64,000 nt of DNA from Sandaracinus amylolyticus (GCF_000737325.1 NZ_CP011125.1:5518001-5582000); one strand, 5' to 3'; counted from the first letter of the stretch, positions 25,563 to 34,374 are shown. The notes: a model not told the origin generated them from the letters alone. Made by a program: numbers and translations.

Positions 25563-28500
25563 TCAGAGGTTGCGGCGGTACTCGCCGCCGACGTCGTAGA
25601 GCGCGTGGGTGATCTGTCCGAGCGAGCAGTGCTCGGTCGCGTCGAGCAGCGCCGCGAAGAGGTTCTCGCCCTTCACGGCCGCGCGCTTGAGGCGCTCGAG
25701 CGCGCCGCCCGAGTCGCTCGCGTGGTCCGCGTGGAAGCGCTCGAGGCGCGCGATGCAGCCGCGCTTCTCGTCCTCGCTCGCGCGCGAGAGCTGCACGTCG
25801 CGCGGGATCGACGCCTGCGCCGCGTTCTTCGGCAGGAACGTGTTCACGCCGATGATCGGCAGCTCGCCCGAGTGCTTGAGGCGCTCGTACTTCATCGAGT
25901 CGTCCTGGATGCGCCCGCGCTGGTACTGGCGCTCCATCGCGCCGAGCACGCCGCCGCGCTCGGTGAGGCGATCGAACTCCTGCAGCACCGCCTCTTCGAC
26001 GAGGTCCGTGAGCTCCTCGACGACGAACGAGCCCTGCGTCGCGTTCTCGCAGCCGACGAGCCCGAACTCCTTGTTGATGATCAGCTGGATCGCCATCGCG
26101 CGGCGCACGCTCTGCTCGGTCGGCGTGGTGATCGCCTCGTCGTACGCGTTGGTGTGCAGCGACTGCGCGTTGTCGTACGTCGCGAGCAGCGCCTGCAGCG
26201 TCGTGCGCACGTCGTTGAACTCGATCTCCATCGCGTGCAGCGAGCGGCCGCTCGTCTGGATGTGGTACTTGAGCATCTGCGAGCGCGCGTCGGCGCCGTA
26301 GAGACGCTTCAGCGCGACCGCCCAGATGCGACGCGCGACGCGGCCGATCACCGTGTACTCGGGATCCATGCCGTTCGAGAAGAAGAACGACAGGTTCGGC
26401 GCGAACGCGTTCACGTCCATGCCGCGCGATCGGTAGTACTCGACGTACGTGAAGCCGTTCGCGAGCGTGTACGCGAGCTGATGGATCGGGTTCGCGCCCG
26501 CTTCGGCGATGTGATAGCCGCTGATCGAGACCGAATAGAAGTTGCGCACCGCGTGGTCGACGAAGAACTGCTGCACGTCGCCCATCGCCTTGAGCGCGAA
26601 CTCGGTCGAGAAGATGCACGTGTTCTGACCCTGATCCTCCTTGAGGATGTCGGCCTGCACGGTGCCGCGGACCTGCTGGAACGTCTTCTCGCGGAGCTGC
26701 GCGTGCTCGGCGTCGCTCAGCAGCGAGCGCACCTGCGCCCAGCTCGAGCCGCGCTTCGCGTCGGGCTGCAGCTCCTGCTCCTTCGTGATCGCGAGGCGTC
26801 CGTTCTCGCGCAGCCAACGGCGGCACTGCTGGCGGATCGCGGTGTTGAAGAAGAACGCGAGCACGGTCGGCGCGGGGCCGTTGATCGTCATGCTCACGCT
26901 GGTCGACGGGTCGCAGAGATCGAAGCCCGCGTAGAGCTGCTCCGCTTCCTCGACGGTCGCGATCGAGACGCCGCTCTCGCCGATCTTCCCGTAGATGTCG
27001 GGGCGGATCGCCGGGTCCTCGCCGTAGAGCGTGATCGAGTCGAACGCCGTCGAGAGGCGCGCGGCGGGCTGGCCGTCCGCGAGGTAGTGGAAGCGCTTGT
27101 TGGTGCGCTCGCTCGGGCCCTCGCCCGCGAACATGCGCGTCGGGTCCTCGCCGGTGCGCTTGAACGGGAACGTGCCCGCCGTGTACGGGAACTCGCCCGG
27201 GACGTTCTCGGTCAGGCGCCAGTAGAGGCGATCACCCGCGCTCCGGAAGCGCGGCAGCGCGACCTTGCGCAGCTGCAGCTCGGAGAGCGTCTCGCGGTAG
27301 TTCGCGACGCGGATCGTCTTGCCGCGCACCTGGTACTCGAACTCGGGGCGCTGATAGTTGGAGCTCCAACCATTCCACTCGGCGAGCAGCGCGCGGCAGC
27401 GCGCGTCGAGCCGCGCGAGCGCGCGATCGTGCTCGGCCATCAGATCCTGCGCACGCGGCGGCGCCGACGCGATCTCGCCGTACGGCGCCCAATCCGGCTC
27501 GTCCTTCGGTCCGCCCACGAGCGCGACGGCGCGCGCCAGGGCCTCGACGTCGCGCGCCACGTCGCTCTGCTCGCGCGCCCACTGGTGGTGCTCGCGGCAC
27601 GCCTCGGCGATCTCGCTGAGGTAGCGCTCGCGTCCCGCGGGGATGATCGCCTGCGAGGCCTCGGTGGTGCGCTGCGGGCCCGCCTCGTACGACGTGCGCA
27701 GCTTCGCGTCGAACCGCTCGTTCAGCGCCGCGACGAGGTGCGCGTAGAGCGCGTTCACGCCCGCGTCGTGGAAGTGTGCGGCGCTCGTGCCGAACACCGG
27801 GAGGGACTCGAGCTTGCGCTCGAACCAGCCGCGCGAGCGCTGGATCTGCCGGCGCACGTCGCGCAGCGCGTCCTCCGAGCCGCGGCGCGTGAACTTGTTG
27901 ATCGCGACGAGGTCGGCGTGATCGAGCATCTCGATCTTCTCGAGCTGCGAGGGCGCGCCGTACTCGGCGGTCATCACGTAGAGCGTGAGATCCGCGAGCT
28001 CGGTGATCGCGCTGTCGCCCTGCCCGATGCCCGCGGTCTCGACGAAGATCACGTCGAACGCGCCGCTCGCGCGAAGCAGCGCGAGCGCGCTCTTCGCCTG
28101 CGCGCTGACCTCGGAGCCCGAGCCGCGCGTCGCCATCGAGCGCATGAACACGCGCTCGTTCTTGAGCGAGTTCATGCGGATGCGATCGCCGAGGAGCGCG
28201 CCGCCGGTCTTCTTCTTCGTGGGATCGATGCAGAGCACCGCGACGCGGCGGTTCGGATCGTCCTGCACGAAGCGGCGCACGAGCTCGTCGGTGAGGCTGC
28301 TCTTGCCCGCGCCGCCGGTGCCGGTGAGGCCGACGACCGGGACGCGCTTGCTCGGCTGCGGGAGCGCGCTCGCGTCGAGCCGCCCGTTCTCCACGAGCGT
28401 CAGCTTGCGCGCGAGGGGCATCCATCCCGGCGCCTGGTCGAGCGGCTCGCTCGACGGGAAGTCGCACCCGCGGATCACGAGGTCGATCATTCCCTGGAGC

Positions 28501-28892
28501 CCGAGGTTGCGGCCGTCTTCGGGGCTGAAGATGCGATCGATGCCGCGGCGGTGGAGCTCCTCGATCTCCGCGGGCACGATCACGCCGCCGCCGCCGCCGT
28601 AGATGCGCGTGTGCTTCGCGCCGAGCGCGTCGAGCCGCTCACGCAGGTACGTGAGGTACTCCATGTGGCCGCCCTGATAGGACGTGAGGGCGACGCCCTG
28701 CGCGTCCTCCTGCACCGCGGCCGTCGCGACCTCCTCGACGCTGCGGTTGTGACCGAGGTGGATCACCTCGGCGCCCGACGCCTGGAGGATGCGGCGCATC
28801 ACGTTGATCGCGGCATCGTGGCCATCGAAGAGCGCGGCCGCGCTGACGATGCGGATCGGGTTCTGCGGACGGTAGTGGGGAGCCTCGGACAT
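25563..28892 (-). CDS. icmF: Fused isobutyryl-CoA/acyl-CoA mutase IcmF (B12-dependent)
   Basis: The 1,109-residue three-part enzyme interconverts branched and linear short acyl-CoAs (isobutyryl/butyryl type). The N-terminal B12-binding domain has the axial-base motif DGHDAAI (His25), TSYQGGH and GGGGGVI. The middle G-protein chaperone domain of MeaB type has P-loop GLTGTGGAGKSS (Lys197) and NKFTRRG as guanine-specificity motif. The C-terminal mutase barrel has PYTAGTFPFKRTGEDPTRMFAGEG, close to known IcmF rather than MCM. The length and order match IcmF. The ATG at 28892 is right for the B12 domain; the frame continues upstream into Arg-rich noise. The role is probably branched-chain amino acid and fatty acid metabolism. 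Confidence 0.94.
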   Translation of the reverse strand: MSEAPHYRPQNPIRIVSAAALFDGHDAAINVMRRILQASGAEVIHLGHNRSVEEVATAAVQEDAQGVALTSYQGGHMEYLTYLRERLDALGAKHTRIYGGGGGVIVPAEIEELHRRGIDRIFSPEDGRNLGLQGMIDLVIRGCDFPSSEPLDQAPGWMPLARKLTLVENGRLDASALPQPSKRVPVVGLTGTGGAGKSSLTDELVRRFVQDDPNRRVAVLCIDPTKKKTGGALLGDRIRMNSLKNERVFMRSMATRGSGSEVSAQAKSALALLRASGAFDVIFVETAGIGQGDSAITELADLTLYVMTAEYGAPSQLEKIEMLDHADLVAINKFTRRGSEDALRDVRRQIQRSRGWFERKLESLPVFGTSAAHFHDAGVNALYAHLVAALNERFDAKLRTSYEAGPQRTTEASQAIIPAGRERYLSEIAEACREHHQWAREQSDVARDVEALARAVALVGGPKDEPDWAPYGEIASAPPRAQDLMAEHDRALARLDARCRALLAEWNGWSSNYQRPEFEYQVRGKTIRVANYRETLSELQLRKVALPRFRSAGDRLYWRLTENVPGEFPYTAGTFPFKRTGEDPTRMFAGEGPSERTNKRFHYLADGQPAARLSTAFDSITLYGEDPAIRPDIYGKIGESGVSIATVEEAEQLYAGFDLCDPSTSVSMTINGPAPTVLAFFFNTAIRQQCRRWLRENGRLAITKEQELQPDAKRGSSWAQVRSLLSDAEHAQLREKTFQQVRGTVQADILKEDQGQNTCIFSTEFALKAMGDVQQFFVDHAVRNFYSVSISGYHIAEAGANPIHQLAYTLANGFTYVEYYRSRGMDVNAFAPNLSFFFSNGMDPEYTVIGRVARRIWAVALKRLYGADARSQMLKYHIQTSGRSLHAMEIEFNDVRTTLQALLATYDNAQSLHTNAYDEAITTPTEQSVRRAMAIQLIINKEFGLVGCENATQGSFVVEELTDLVEEAVLQEFDRLTERGGVLGAMERQYQRGRIQDDSMKYERLKHSGELPIIGVNTFLPKNAAQASIPRDVQLSRASEDEKRGCIARLERFHADHASDSGGALERLKRAAVKGENLFAALLDATEHCSLGQITHALYDVGGEYRRNL

Positions 28893-28996
28893 GAGGCTGG
28901 GCAGTCTTCCACAGCGCGCTTTCTGCGCACAGCGAGACGGCTCACGTGCGGGGACGGGCCTTCTCGGGCGCGCCGTGTTCCGCGATGCTCGCGAGC

Positions 28997-29854
28997 ATGA
29001 CGCGCACGATCGTCGTGGTGCTCGCGGTGGGGCTCGCCATCGGTTGCGGCGACGACGACGGGGTCGACCGTCGCGACGCGAGCAGCGGGATCGACGCGGG
29101 GAGCGGGTCGGACGCCGGCGCGTCCGACGACGCGAGCACCACGATCGACGCCGCGACGAGCGCGGACGCGAGCGGTGGCGACGCGAGCACGAGCGCGGAT
29201 GGCGGGACGAGCGGCGACGCGACGATCGACGGCGGCCTCGTGTCGATGCCGTGCACCGCGAGCGGTGCGTGTGATCCCTTCGATCCGACCTCGTGCGGTG
29301 AGAGCGCATGCCGCCGCGGCGCGAGTGGGACCGAGTGCCGCGCGATCACGACGCCGGTGCGCGGCGCCGGCGAGACGTGCACGCGGAACGACGAGTGCGC
29401 GGCCGGCACGCTGTGCCTGAACTTCGGGGACGGCTTCCACTGCGAGCGCATGTGCCCCGAAGGCTCGATCGGCTTCTGCGGCGACGGGCACGCGTGCAGC
29501 GGGACGATCGGCGACGCCTGCATCCGCGTGTGCCGCCCGATCCCCGCGCCTTGCGACATCTACGCGCAGGACTGCGCGGACGCGGCCGACACGTGCACGC
29601 TCGCGACGCACCCCGAGACGCGCGCGCCGTACACCGCGTGTCGGACGGCCGGGACGCGAGCGCGCGGCGAGACGTGCGGCGGCGAAGCGGGCACGTGCGG
29701 GCACGATCTGATCTGCATCCGCACCGGCGACACGACGGCGTGCCGCCAGCCGTGCGACCCCGAGGCCGCCGTCGACGAGTGCACGACGGGCGAGTCATGC
29801 ACCGGCATGGCGCGCACGTGGATGGTCGGTTTCTGCGCGCCGGTCACGCCGTGA
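28997..29854 (+). CDS. Cys-rich predicted lipoprotein
   Basis: The protein has 285 residues. MTRTIVVVLAVGLAIGC is a lipoprotein signal with the lipobox IAIGC-like AIGC (Cys17). A linker of about 70 residues made of Asp, Ala, Ser, Gly and Thr follows. The C-terminal 190 residues carry about 28 Cys in spaced pairs (GETCTRNDECAAGTLC, RMCPEGSIGFCGDGHAC), a pattern common in secreted myxobacterial and deltaproteobacterial proteins and presumably fully disulfide-bonded. The function is unknown. GATGCT lies 7 nt upstream of the ATG, a weak -10. Its stop is 3 bp from the duplicated stop of the convergent lipoprotein gene remnant. Confidence 0.75.
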   Translation: MTRTIVVVLAVGLAIGCGDDDGVDRRDASSGIDAGSGSDAGASDDASTTIDAATSADASGGDASTSADGGTSGDATIDGGLVSMPCTASGACDPFDPTSCGESACRRGASGTECRAITTPVRGAGETCTRNDECAAGTLCLNFGDGFHCERMCPEGSIGFCGDGHACSGTIGDACIRVCRPIPAPCDIYAQDCADAADTCTLATHPETRAPYTACRTAGTRARGETCGGEAGTCGHDLICIRTGDTTACRQPCDPEAAVDECTTGESCTGMARTWMVGFCAPVTP

Positions 29855-29859
29855 CGATC

Positions 29860-29894
29860 ACGGCGTGACGACCTCGACGCGCAGCGAGTAGTCG
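29860..29894 (-). repeat. Left 35-bp direct repeat (remnant of lipoprotein gene 3' end)
   Basis: It is identical to 30451-30485. On the minus strand it still reads DYSLRVEVVTP and then TGA, so it looks like the original end of the lipoprotein gene. Confidence 0.8.
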
Positions 29895-29925
29895 GAGGGA
29901 TGCGCTTGGGTGCTCGTGGCCGCAG

Positions 29926-29931
29926 TAAAGT
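29926..29931 (+). promoter_or_regulatory. -10-like hexamer TAAAGT before the cassette gene
   Basis: TAAAGT ends 6 nt before the ATG at 29938. The cassette therefore carries its own leaderless-type promoter. Confidence 0.45.
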
Positions 29932-29937
29932 GCCGCA

Positions 29938-30441
29938 ATGACCTCGCAGTCGCGGCCCGACCTCGTCATCCCTCTCGTCGACTCGATCCGGGTCTCGCTG
30001 CGTCCGCCCGTGCACGGCTGGCTCGACGTCGACATCGATCTCGACGAGTTCCGGCTCGATGCGGCTGCTTCGTGGGTACTCAACGACCCGCTCGAAGAGC
30101 TGGTCGACCTGGGCTCGTTCCTCGCTCGCGGCGGCAGCGGATCACGGCGTGTGTGCCTCTGGGGTGAACCCGCGGGCTACGCGATCGACGCCTGGAACCT
30201 CAACGACACACTCGCCCAAGTCCTCCTTAGTTACGCGCCTCACTTCATTCCGCCGATGGCCGGACGCGCGATGCGGCGGAAATACGTGTGCACGGTCGAG
30301 CGAGTTGGTCTCGCGCGTGCCATTCGCGCTGCGGTCGATGAGCTCTTCGCCAAGGCCGGGGCAGCGGTCGCTCCGCCGCACTGGCATGCTCCCGATCGGT
30401 ACGCGCAAACGCTCGTCACGCTGCGCGAGGCGAGCCCGTGA
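29938..30441 (+). CDS. Orphan 167-residue protein carried by the small insertion
   Basis: The protein is soluble with no signal peptide. The segment HGWLDVDIDLDEFRLDAAASWVLNDPLEELVDLGSFLARG followed by RRVCLWGEPAGYAIDAW resembles the general shape of small immunity-type proteins (strand, 'DPL..L', helix, 'EPG.Y'), which accompany polymorphic toxins. This is a resemblance of pattern only, and no toxin gene is adjacent. The C-terminal half is helical (GLARAIRAAVDELFAKAG). Codon use is less GC3-rich than the neighbours, which suggests transfer. The ATG is supported by TAAAGT 6 nt upstream. Confidence 0.6.
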   Translation: MTSQSRPDLVIPLVDSIRVSLRPPVHGWLDVDIDLDEFRLDAAASWVLNDPLEELVDLGSFLARGGSGSRRVCLWGEPAGYAIDAWNLNDTLAQVLLSYAPHFIPPMAGRAMRRKYVCTVERVGLARAIRAAVDELFAKAGAAVAPPHWHAPDRYAQTLVTLREASP

Positions 30442-30448
30442 TCGCCGA

Positions 30449-31513
30449 CTACGGCGTGACGACCTCGACGCGCAGCGAGTAGTCGAACGGGCGATCGATC
30501 GCCTCGTTCACTGCGTACACGCGCAGGTGATAGCGGCCCGCGGCGAGGCCGTTCGCGAACGAGTCCGTCTCGTCGATCGACGGGCACGAGCTCGCGCCGC
30601 GCGCGGTGCCGGTGCCGAGCACGACGATGCCGTCCGCGCCGACGAGCTGCAGCTCGGTCGAGGGCGTGTTGCTCGGGCAGTCCGCACCGCCCGCGGTGCG
30701 CAGGCTCGCGCGGATCGAGCCGCCGCCCTCGGGCACGTCGACCGCGTAGACGTCGAGCTCGCAGAGCGCGCCGACGCGGCCGCCGACGCTCATCGCGCCG
30801 CCCGTGACGTCGAGCTCGTTCGCCATGAACGCGTCGTCGTTGACCTCGTGCTCCGAGGCACCGCCCGCGAGCACCACGCGACACTGATCGCTGCACGTGA
30901 GCGACGGGTTCACGCCGGGCTCGCAGCTCTCGCCGTGCTCCTGCACGCCGTTGCCGCACTCGGGCCGGAACACCTCGACGCTGCCCGCGAAGCCCTCGCT
31001 GTTCGACGAGTCGATCCCGACGAAGTAGCGCCCCGTCTGTCCGGCGACGAGCGAGAGGTGCTCGTCCGAGTCGGTGCGGCACGCGTCGAGCCCGTTGGGT
31101 CGATCGCAGTTCCGCTCGTCGCAGATCTGGCGCAACAGGTAGAGCACCGGATCGGCGCCGCTGCTGCGACGTCGCACGTGGATGTGCCAGCGCTCGCCCG
31201 CGGTCATGTCGATCGCGAAGAAGCCCTCGGGCCCGGGCGAAGGGCGGCCGGTGCAGCTCAGGTTCGAGTGATCGTCGGACAGACCGCGCGTGTCGAACGA
31301 GCGCAGCCACGACGTCGCGCCGTCCTCGAACGTCACGACCGGGAGCTCGCCGGTGCACACGTCGGCGAGCGCGAGCAGCGGAGGGCCGCCGTCGGTGCCC
31401 GGCGTGCTCGCGTCGCGGTTCATGTAGAGCGACTCGTCGAACACGAAGCAGCCGGGCGTCGCGATCGCGAGGAGGATCGCGAGCAGCATCGGAAACGAAC
31501 GCGCGCGGAGCAT
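30449..31513 (-). CDS. Predicted lipoprotein with PPC-like and Cys-rich domains
   Basis: The protein has 354 residues. MLRARSFPMLLAILLAIATPGC is a lipoprotein signal (Cys22). Two beta-sandwich regions resemble bacterial pre-peptidase C-terminal (PPC) domains, with GRYFVGIDSS and GRYHLRVYAV end strands. Between them is CGNGVQEHGESCEPG...CSDQC, a DUF4215-like Cys motif seen in myxobacterial surface proteins. It starts 8 bp after the kinase stop and is third in the minus-strand operon. Its last 35 bp are duplicated at 29860-29894, so its present stop (TAG) belongs to an inserted copy while the ancestral stop was probably TGA. Confidence 0.75.
   Translation of the reverse strand: MLRARSFPMLLAILLAIATPGCFVFDESLYMNRDASTPGTDGGPPLLALADVCTGELPVVTFEDGATSWLRSFDTRGLSDDHSNLSCTGRPSPGPEGFFAIDMTAGERWHIHVRRRSSGADPVLYLLRQICDERNCDRPNGLDACRTDSDEHLSLVAGQTGRYFVGIDSSNSEGFAGSVEVFRPECGNGVQEHGESCEPGVNPSLTCSDQCRVVLAGGASEHEVNDDAFMANELDVTGGAMSVGGRVGALCELDVYAVDVPEGGGSIRASLRTAGGADCPSNTPSTELQLVGADGIVVLGTGTARGASSCPSIDETDSFANGLAAGRYHLRVYAVNEAIDRPFDYSLRVEVVTP
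30451..30485 (-). repeat. Right 35-bp direct repeat (current lipoprotein gene 3' end)
   Basis: It is identical to 29860-29894 and includes the first base of the TAG stop codon. Confidence 0.8.
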
Positions 31514-31521
31514 GGGGGATC

Positions 31522-33207
31522 TCAGTGGGTGAGGTACGGGTTCGTCTCGAGCTGCGGCGCGCTCGGCGTCGACGGAGACGCGGGCTCGATCGTGGCGCGA
31601 CGCGTGCGCGGAGCACGCGGCGCGGCGGGCGCCTCGACCACCGGAGCGACGGCCTCGACCGCGGGGGCGACGGCCTCGACGACCGGCGCGGGCACCGGCG
31701 CTTCGACCTGCACCGGCGCGGGCTCGACCACCGGCGCAGGCGGCGGCTCGACGGCCGGCGCGGCAGCCGCCGCGGGCGCGACGACCGGCGCGGGCGCTGC
31801 GGCCTCTTCGCCGCCCGAGAGCGCGACCGCGATCGCACCGCCGATCGCGAGGACGGTCACCGCGATCGCCGCGCCGATGAGCGCGCGCGATCGCGTCGCA
31901 TCCGGCGCCGACTGCAGCGGCACCGGCGACGTCGCGTCCGGACGATCGCTCAGGCGCGTGCTCGCGTGCGCGTCGACGTCCGAGTGCATCCCGCTCACCG
32001 GCGTGCGCGGCACCGCGCTCTGACGAACGCCCGAGCGCGCCTCGACGCCCGGCCGGCTCGCGCGCGTCGCGGGCAGATCGGCGTCGCTCCGCGATCCGCC
32101 GCTCGACTCGACCACGCTCACGTCATCGCGCCGCGGCCGCGGGATCAGCCGCGAGATCGACGCGAGCCCCACGCGATCGAGCGGCTGCTCCGGCCCCGTC
32201 GACTCCGCGAGGCGCTTGGTCACCGCGTCCTGTCGTGTCGCGATCTCGCTCTCGAAGAGCCGCGCGATGACCTCTTCGACCTCGTGCGCGCTCGCGAGCA
32301 GCCCCGCGCTCTCCGCCGCGCGCTCGAGCGCGATCGCCATGTCGCGCGCCGTCGCGTAGCGATCCTTCGCGTCGCGCTGCAGCGCCTTCATCACCATCGC
32401 GGACAGCGAGTCCGGCAGCTCGGGCACGTGCTTGGTCGGCGGCTCGACCACGCACTCCATCACCTTCACGAGCGTCGCGATGTCCATGTCGGCGTAGAAG
32501 AGCCGCGCGCCCGTGAGCGCCTCCCACAGCACGATCCCGAGCGCGAACACGTCCGCGCGCGGATCGCACGCCTCGCCGCGCGCCTGCTCGGGCGCCATGT
32601 ACGAGGGCTTGCCCTTCAGCATCCCGGGGCGCGACGCCGCGACGCGCGACGCGGCGAGCGCGATGCCGAAGTCGACGATGCGCCCCATCCCGTCGGTGCC
32701 GACGAGGATGTTCTGCGGGCTCACGTCGCGATGGACGATGCCGAGCTTCTCGCCCTTCGCGCTCTTCGCGGTGTGCGCCGCGTGCAGGCCGTGGGCGGCG
32801 TCCGCGACGAGGCGCGTCGCGATGCGGATGCGCTCCTCGCGCTGCAGCGCGGGATGATCGAGCAACTGCGCCAACGAGAAGCCGTCGACGTAGTTCATCA
32901 CGAGGTAGTAGCCGACCGGGCTCTCCCTCACGTCGATGATGCCGACCGCGTTCGGATGGTGGATGTGCGCCGCGGTCCTCGCTTCATCGAGGAGCATCGT
33001 GACGAACGTCTCCTCCTGCGCGAGGTGCTCGTGCATGAGCTTCACCGCGAAGAGGCGCTCGAACCCGCCCGCGCCGCCGAGCCGCGCGAGATAGACGGTG
33101 CCCATCCCGCCCTGCGCGATCTCCGCGAGGATCTCGTAGCGATCGAGCATGCGACGCGGATGGGCCTCCGCTCGCGCCCGCACCACCGGCTCCGCCGCGC
33201 TCTTCAC
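31522..33207 (-). CDS. Membrane Ser/Thr protein kinase (Pkn type)
   Basis: The protein has 561 residues. The kinase domain is at about 20-290: Gly-loop AQGGMGTVYLA, FAVKLMH lysine, catalytic loop HRDVSPQN (Ser instead of Lys after the Asp-Val, a known myxobacterial variant), DFG (IVDFGIA) and PSYMAPEQARGE. A Ser/Arg-rich juxtamembrane region of about 120 residues follows. Then come one membrane helix (ALIGAAIAVTVLAIGGAIAVAL, about 440-462) and a Pro/Val/Ala/Glu-rich tail ending ETNPYLTH. The NPY near the C-terminus is shared with the other kinase in this window. GTG 33207 overlaps the stop of the upstream TPR/PEGA gene (GTGA), so the pair is translationally coupled. Confidence 0.92.
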   Translation of the reverse strand: MKSAAEPVVRARAEAHPRRMLDRYEILAEIAQGGMGTVYLARLGGAGGFERLFAVKLMHEHLAQEETFVTMLLDEARTAAHIHHPNAVGIIDVRESPVGYYLVMNYVDGFSLAQLLDHPALQREERIRIATRLVADAAHGLHAAHTAKSAKGEKLGIVHRDVSPQNILVGTDGMGRIVDFGIALAASRVAASRPGMLKGKPSYMAPEQARGEACDPRADVFALGIVLWEALTGARLFYADMDIATLVKVMECVVEPPTKHVPELPDSLSAMVMKALQRDAKDRYATARDMAIALERAAESAGLLASAHEVEEVIARLFESEIATRQDAVTKRLAESTGPEQPLDRVGLASISRLIPRPRRDDVSVVESSGGSRSDADLPATRASRPGVEARSGVRQSAVPRTPVSGMHSDVDAHASTRLSDRPDATSPVPLQSAPDATRSRALIGAAIAVTVLAIGGAIAVALSGGEEAAAPAPVVAPAAAAAPAVEPPPAPVVEPAPVQVEAPVPAPVVEAVAPAVEAVAPVVEAPAAPRAPRTRRATIEPASPSTPSAPQLETNPYLTH

Positions 33208-34205
33208 GTCCCGCCTCCGAAGCTCTGCTCGATCCCGATCATCGCGCCCTCGGGGCTCGCGACGAGCCAGGGCCGCGTCGTCTCCGCGCGCTGCTCTTCG
33301 GGCTCGCCGTCCCAGTCGGTGAAGAACGCGAGGACCACGGTCGCGATCCCCAGCGCCGCCGCGCCGATGAAGAGCCCGTTCGTGCGCCACTGGCGATCCA
33401 CGCCGTCCTCGTAACGCTCGCGCGTGGGATCGTTCTCGTACGCGTCGCGCGCCGAGAGCGTGTCGACGCCCGACGCGATGCCCGCGCCGAGCGCGATCGC
33501 GGTGAGCCCCGCGCCGATCCCGAAGACCCACGGCGTGATCCCACCGTCGTCGGCCGGCGGCGCGGGCTGGACGATCACCTCGTCCATCGGCGCCGGCTCC
33601 GTCTCCACGACCGGCTCGGGCTCCGGCGCGACCACCGGCTCGGGCGTCGGCTCCGGCGCGCGCATCTCGAGCGTGCGCTCCGCGCCCGCCTCGATCGCCA
33701 CCGACTCGCTCACCGCCTCGCGCCCCGGCCACGACGCGACGACGCGACGCTCGCCGGGATCGACGAAGAGATCGATCTCGGTCGCGCTCGTCTCCGTCGC
33801 GGCGCGCCCGTCGATCGCGAGCGAGCACGCGGGCTCGCACGTCACGCGCATCCGCGCGAGCGAGCTCGAGGACGCGGCGATCACCTCGTCCGCGACCGCG
33901 CGCGTGTCGGCATCGTCCGGGTAGAGGCGCTGCGCGCGCAGCGCGAGCGTCGCGGCGCGCGAGAGGTGACCCGCCGCGCGGTGGTTGCGGATGGCGCTGC
34001 GCAGCGCGGCCGCGCTCGGCGCGCTGCGATCCGCGAGCTCGAAGAGATCGGCCGCCTGCGCGTAGCTGCCGCGCAGCTGCGCGCGCTGTCCTTCCGCGAA
34101 CGCCGCGGCCGCGGCCTGGACGTCCTCGGGGCGCGGCTGCGCGCGCGCGATCACCGGCGCGACGAGCGATGTCACGAGGACCAAGCAAGCGAGGAACGAG
34201 CGCAC
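33204..34205 (-). CDS. TPR/PEGA-like membrane protein, kinase partner
   Basis: The protein has 333 residues. A signal peptide (FLACLVLVTSLVAPVIARAQ) is followed by TPR-like helices (AFAEGQRAQLRGSYAQAADLFELADRS). A PEGA-like beta domain contains CEPACSLAIDGRAA and DPGERRVVASWPG. A Pro/Glu linker precedes two C-terminal hydrophobic helices (GGITPWVFGIGAGLTAIALGAGIA and GLFIGAAALGIATVVLAFF). It is first of three coupled genes with a kinase and a lipoprotein. An ATG at 34214 would add three residues, but it overlaps the TAGGAT -10-like hexamer; GTG 34205 lies 7 nt after that hexamer, as in the other leaderless genes, so I prefer it. Confidence 0.75.
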   Translation of the reverse strand: MRSFLACLVLVTSLVAPVIARAQPRPEDVQAAAAAFAEGQRAQLRGSYAQAADLFELADRSAPSAAALRSAIRNHRAAGHLSRAATLALRAQRLYPDDADTRAVADEVIAASSSSLARMRVTCEPACSLAIDGRAATETSATEIDLFVDPGERRVVASWPGREAVSESVAIEAGAERTLEMRAPEPTPEPVVAPEPEPVVETEPAPMDEVIVQPAPPADDGGITPWVFGIGAGLTAIALGAGIASGVDTLSARDAYENDPTRERYEDGVDRQWRTNGLFIGAAALGIATVVLAFFTDWDGEPEEQRAETTRPWLVASPEGAMIGIEQSFGGGT

Positions 34206-34212
34206 GGGGCCC

Positions 34213-34218
34213 ATCCTA
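34213..34218 (-). promoter_or_regulatory. -10-like hexamer TAGGAT before the TPR/PEGA-kinase operon
   Basis: On the minus strand TAGGAT is followed by 7 nt and then GTG (34205). The ATG at 34214 lies inside the hexamer and is unlikely to be used. Confidence 0.5.
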
Positions 34219-34298
34219 TCCGATTCGCTGTCGCGGGAAAGATCGCGATCGCACGGAAGTGCGCGCGGCACGCCCCCGTCACGGGACCAGGCCCTCTT

Positions 34299-34317
34299 CG
34301 TGGCCGTTCCGGCCACG
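34299..34317. promoter_or_regulatory. Palindrome in the divergent promoter region (possible operator)
   Basis: CGTGGCCG and CGGCCACG are separated by TTC, midway between the kinase operon and the FadL-like operon. A perfect 8-bp dyad in a divergent intergenic region is a reasonable operator candidate, but no regulator can be named. Confidence 0.35.
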
Positions 34318-34360
34318 GTTCGCACGCGAATTGCCCGATCTCCGGGGTGACGAACTCGTG

Positions 34361-34366
34361 TAGTCT
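34361..34366 (+). promoter_or_regulatory. -10-like hexamer TAGTCT before the FadL-like operon
   Basis: TAGTCT lies 8 nt before ATG 34375, with no room for a ribosome-binding site. Confidence 0.45.
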
Positions 34367-34374
34367 GCGCGGCG

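Larger units (their letters stand above)
29860..30485. mobile_element. Small insertion bounded by perfect 35-bp direct repeats
   Basis: Bases 29860-29894 and 30451-30485 are identical over 35 bp. The right copy is the end of the minus-strand lipoprotein gene (encoding DYSLRVEVVTP and the first base of its TAG). The left copy encodes the same 11 residues followed by TGA. The 591-bp period holds one gene (29938-30441) of lower GC. Without it, the lipoprotein gene would end at the left copy, 3 bp from the stop of the convergent upstream gene. This looks like an insertion that duplicated, and so repaired, the 3' end of its target. Confidence 0.6.

Noticed and set aside
29938-30441. Firm annotation as an immunity protein of a polymorphic toxin system
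   Set aside because: Only a loose pattern resemblance, and no toxin gene is adjacent; left as an orphan protein.
34206-34214. ATG 34214 as start of the TPR/PEGA gene
   Set aside because: It lies inside the TAGGAT -10-like hexamer; GTG 34205 has the spacing seen for the other leaderless starts. The choice affects only three residues.
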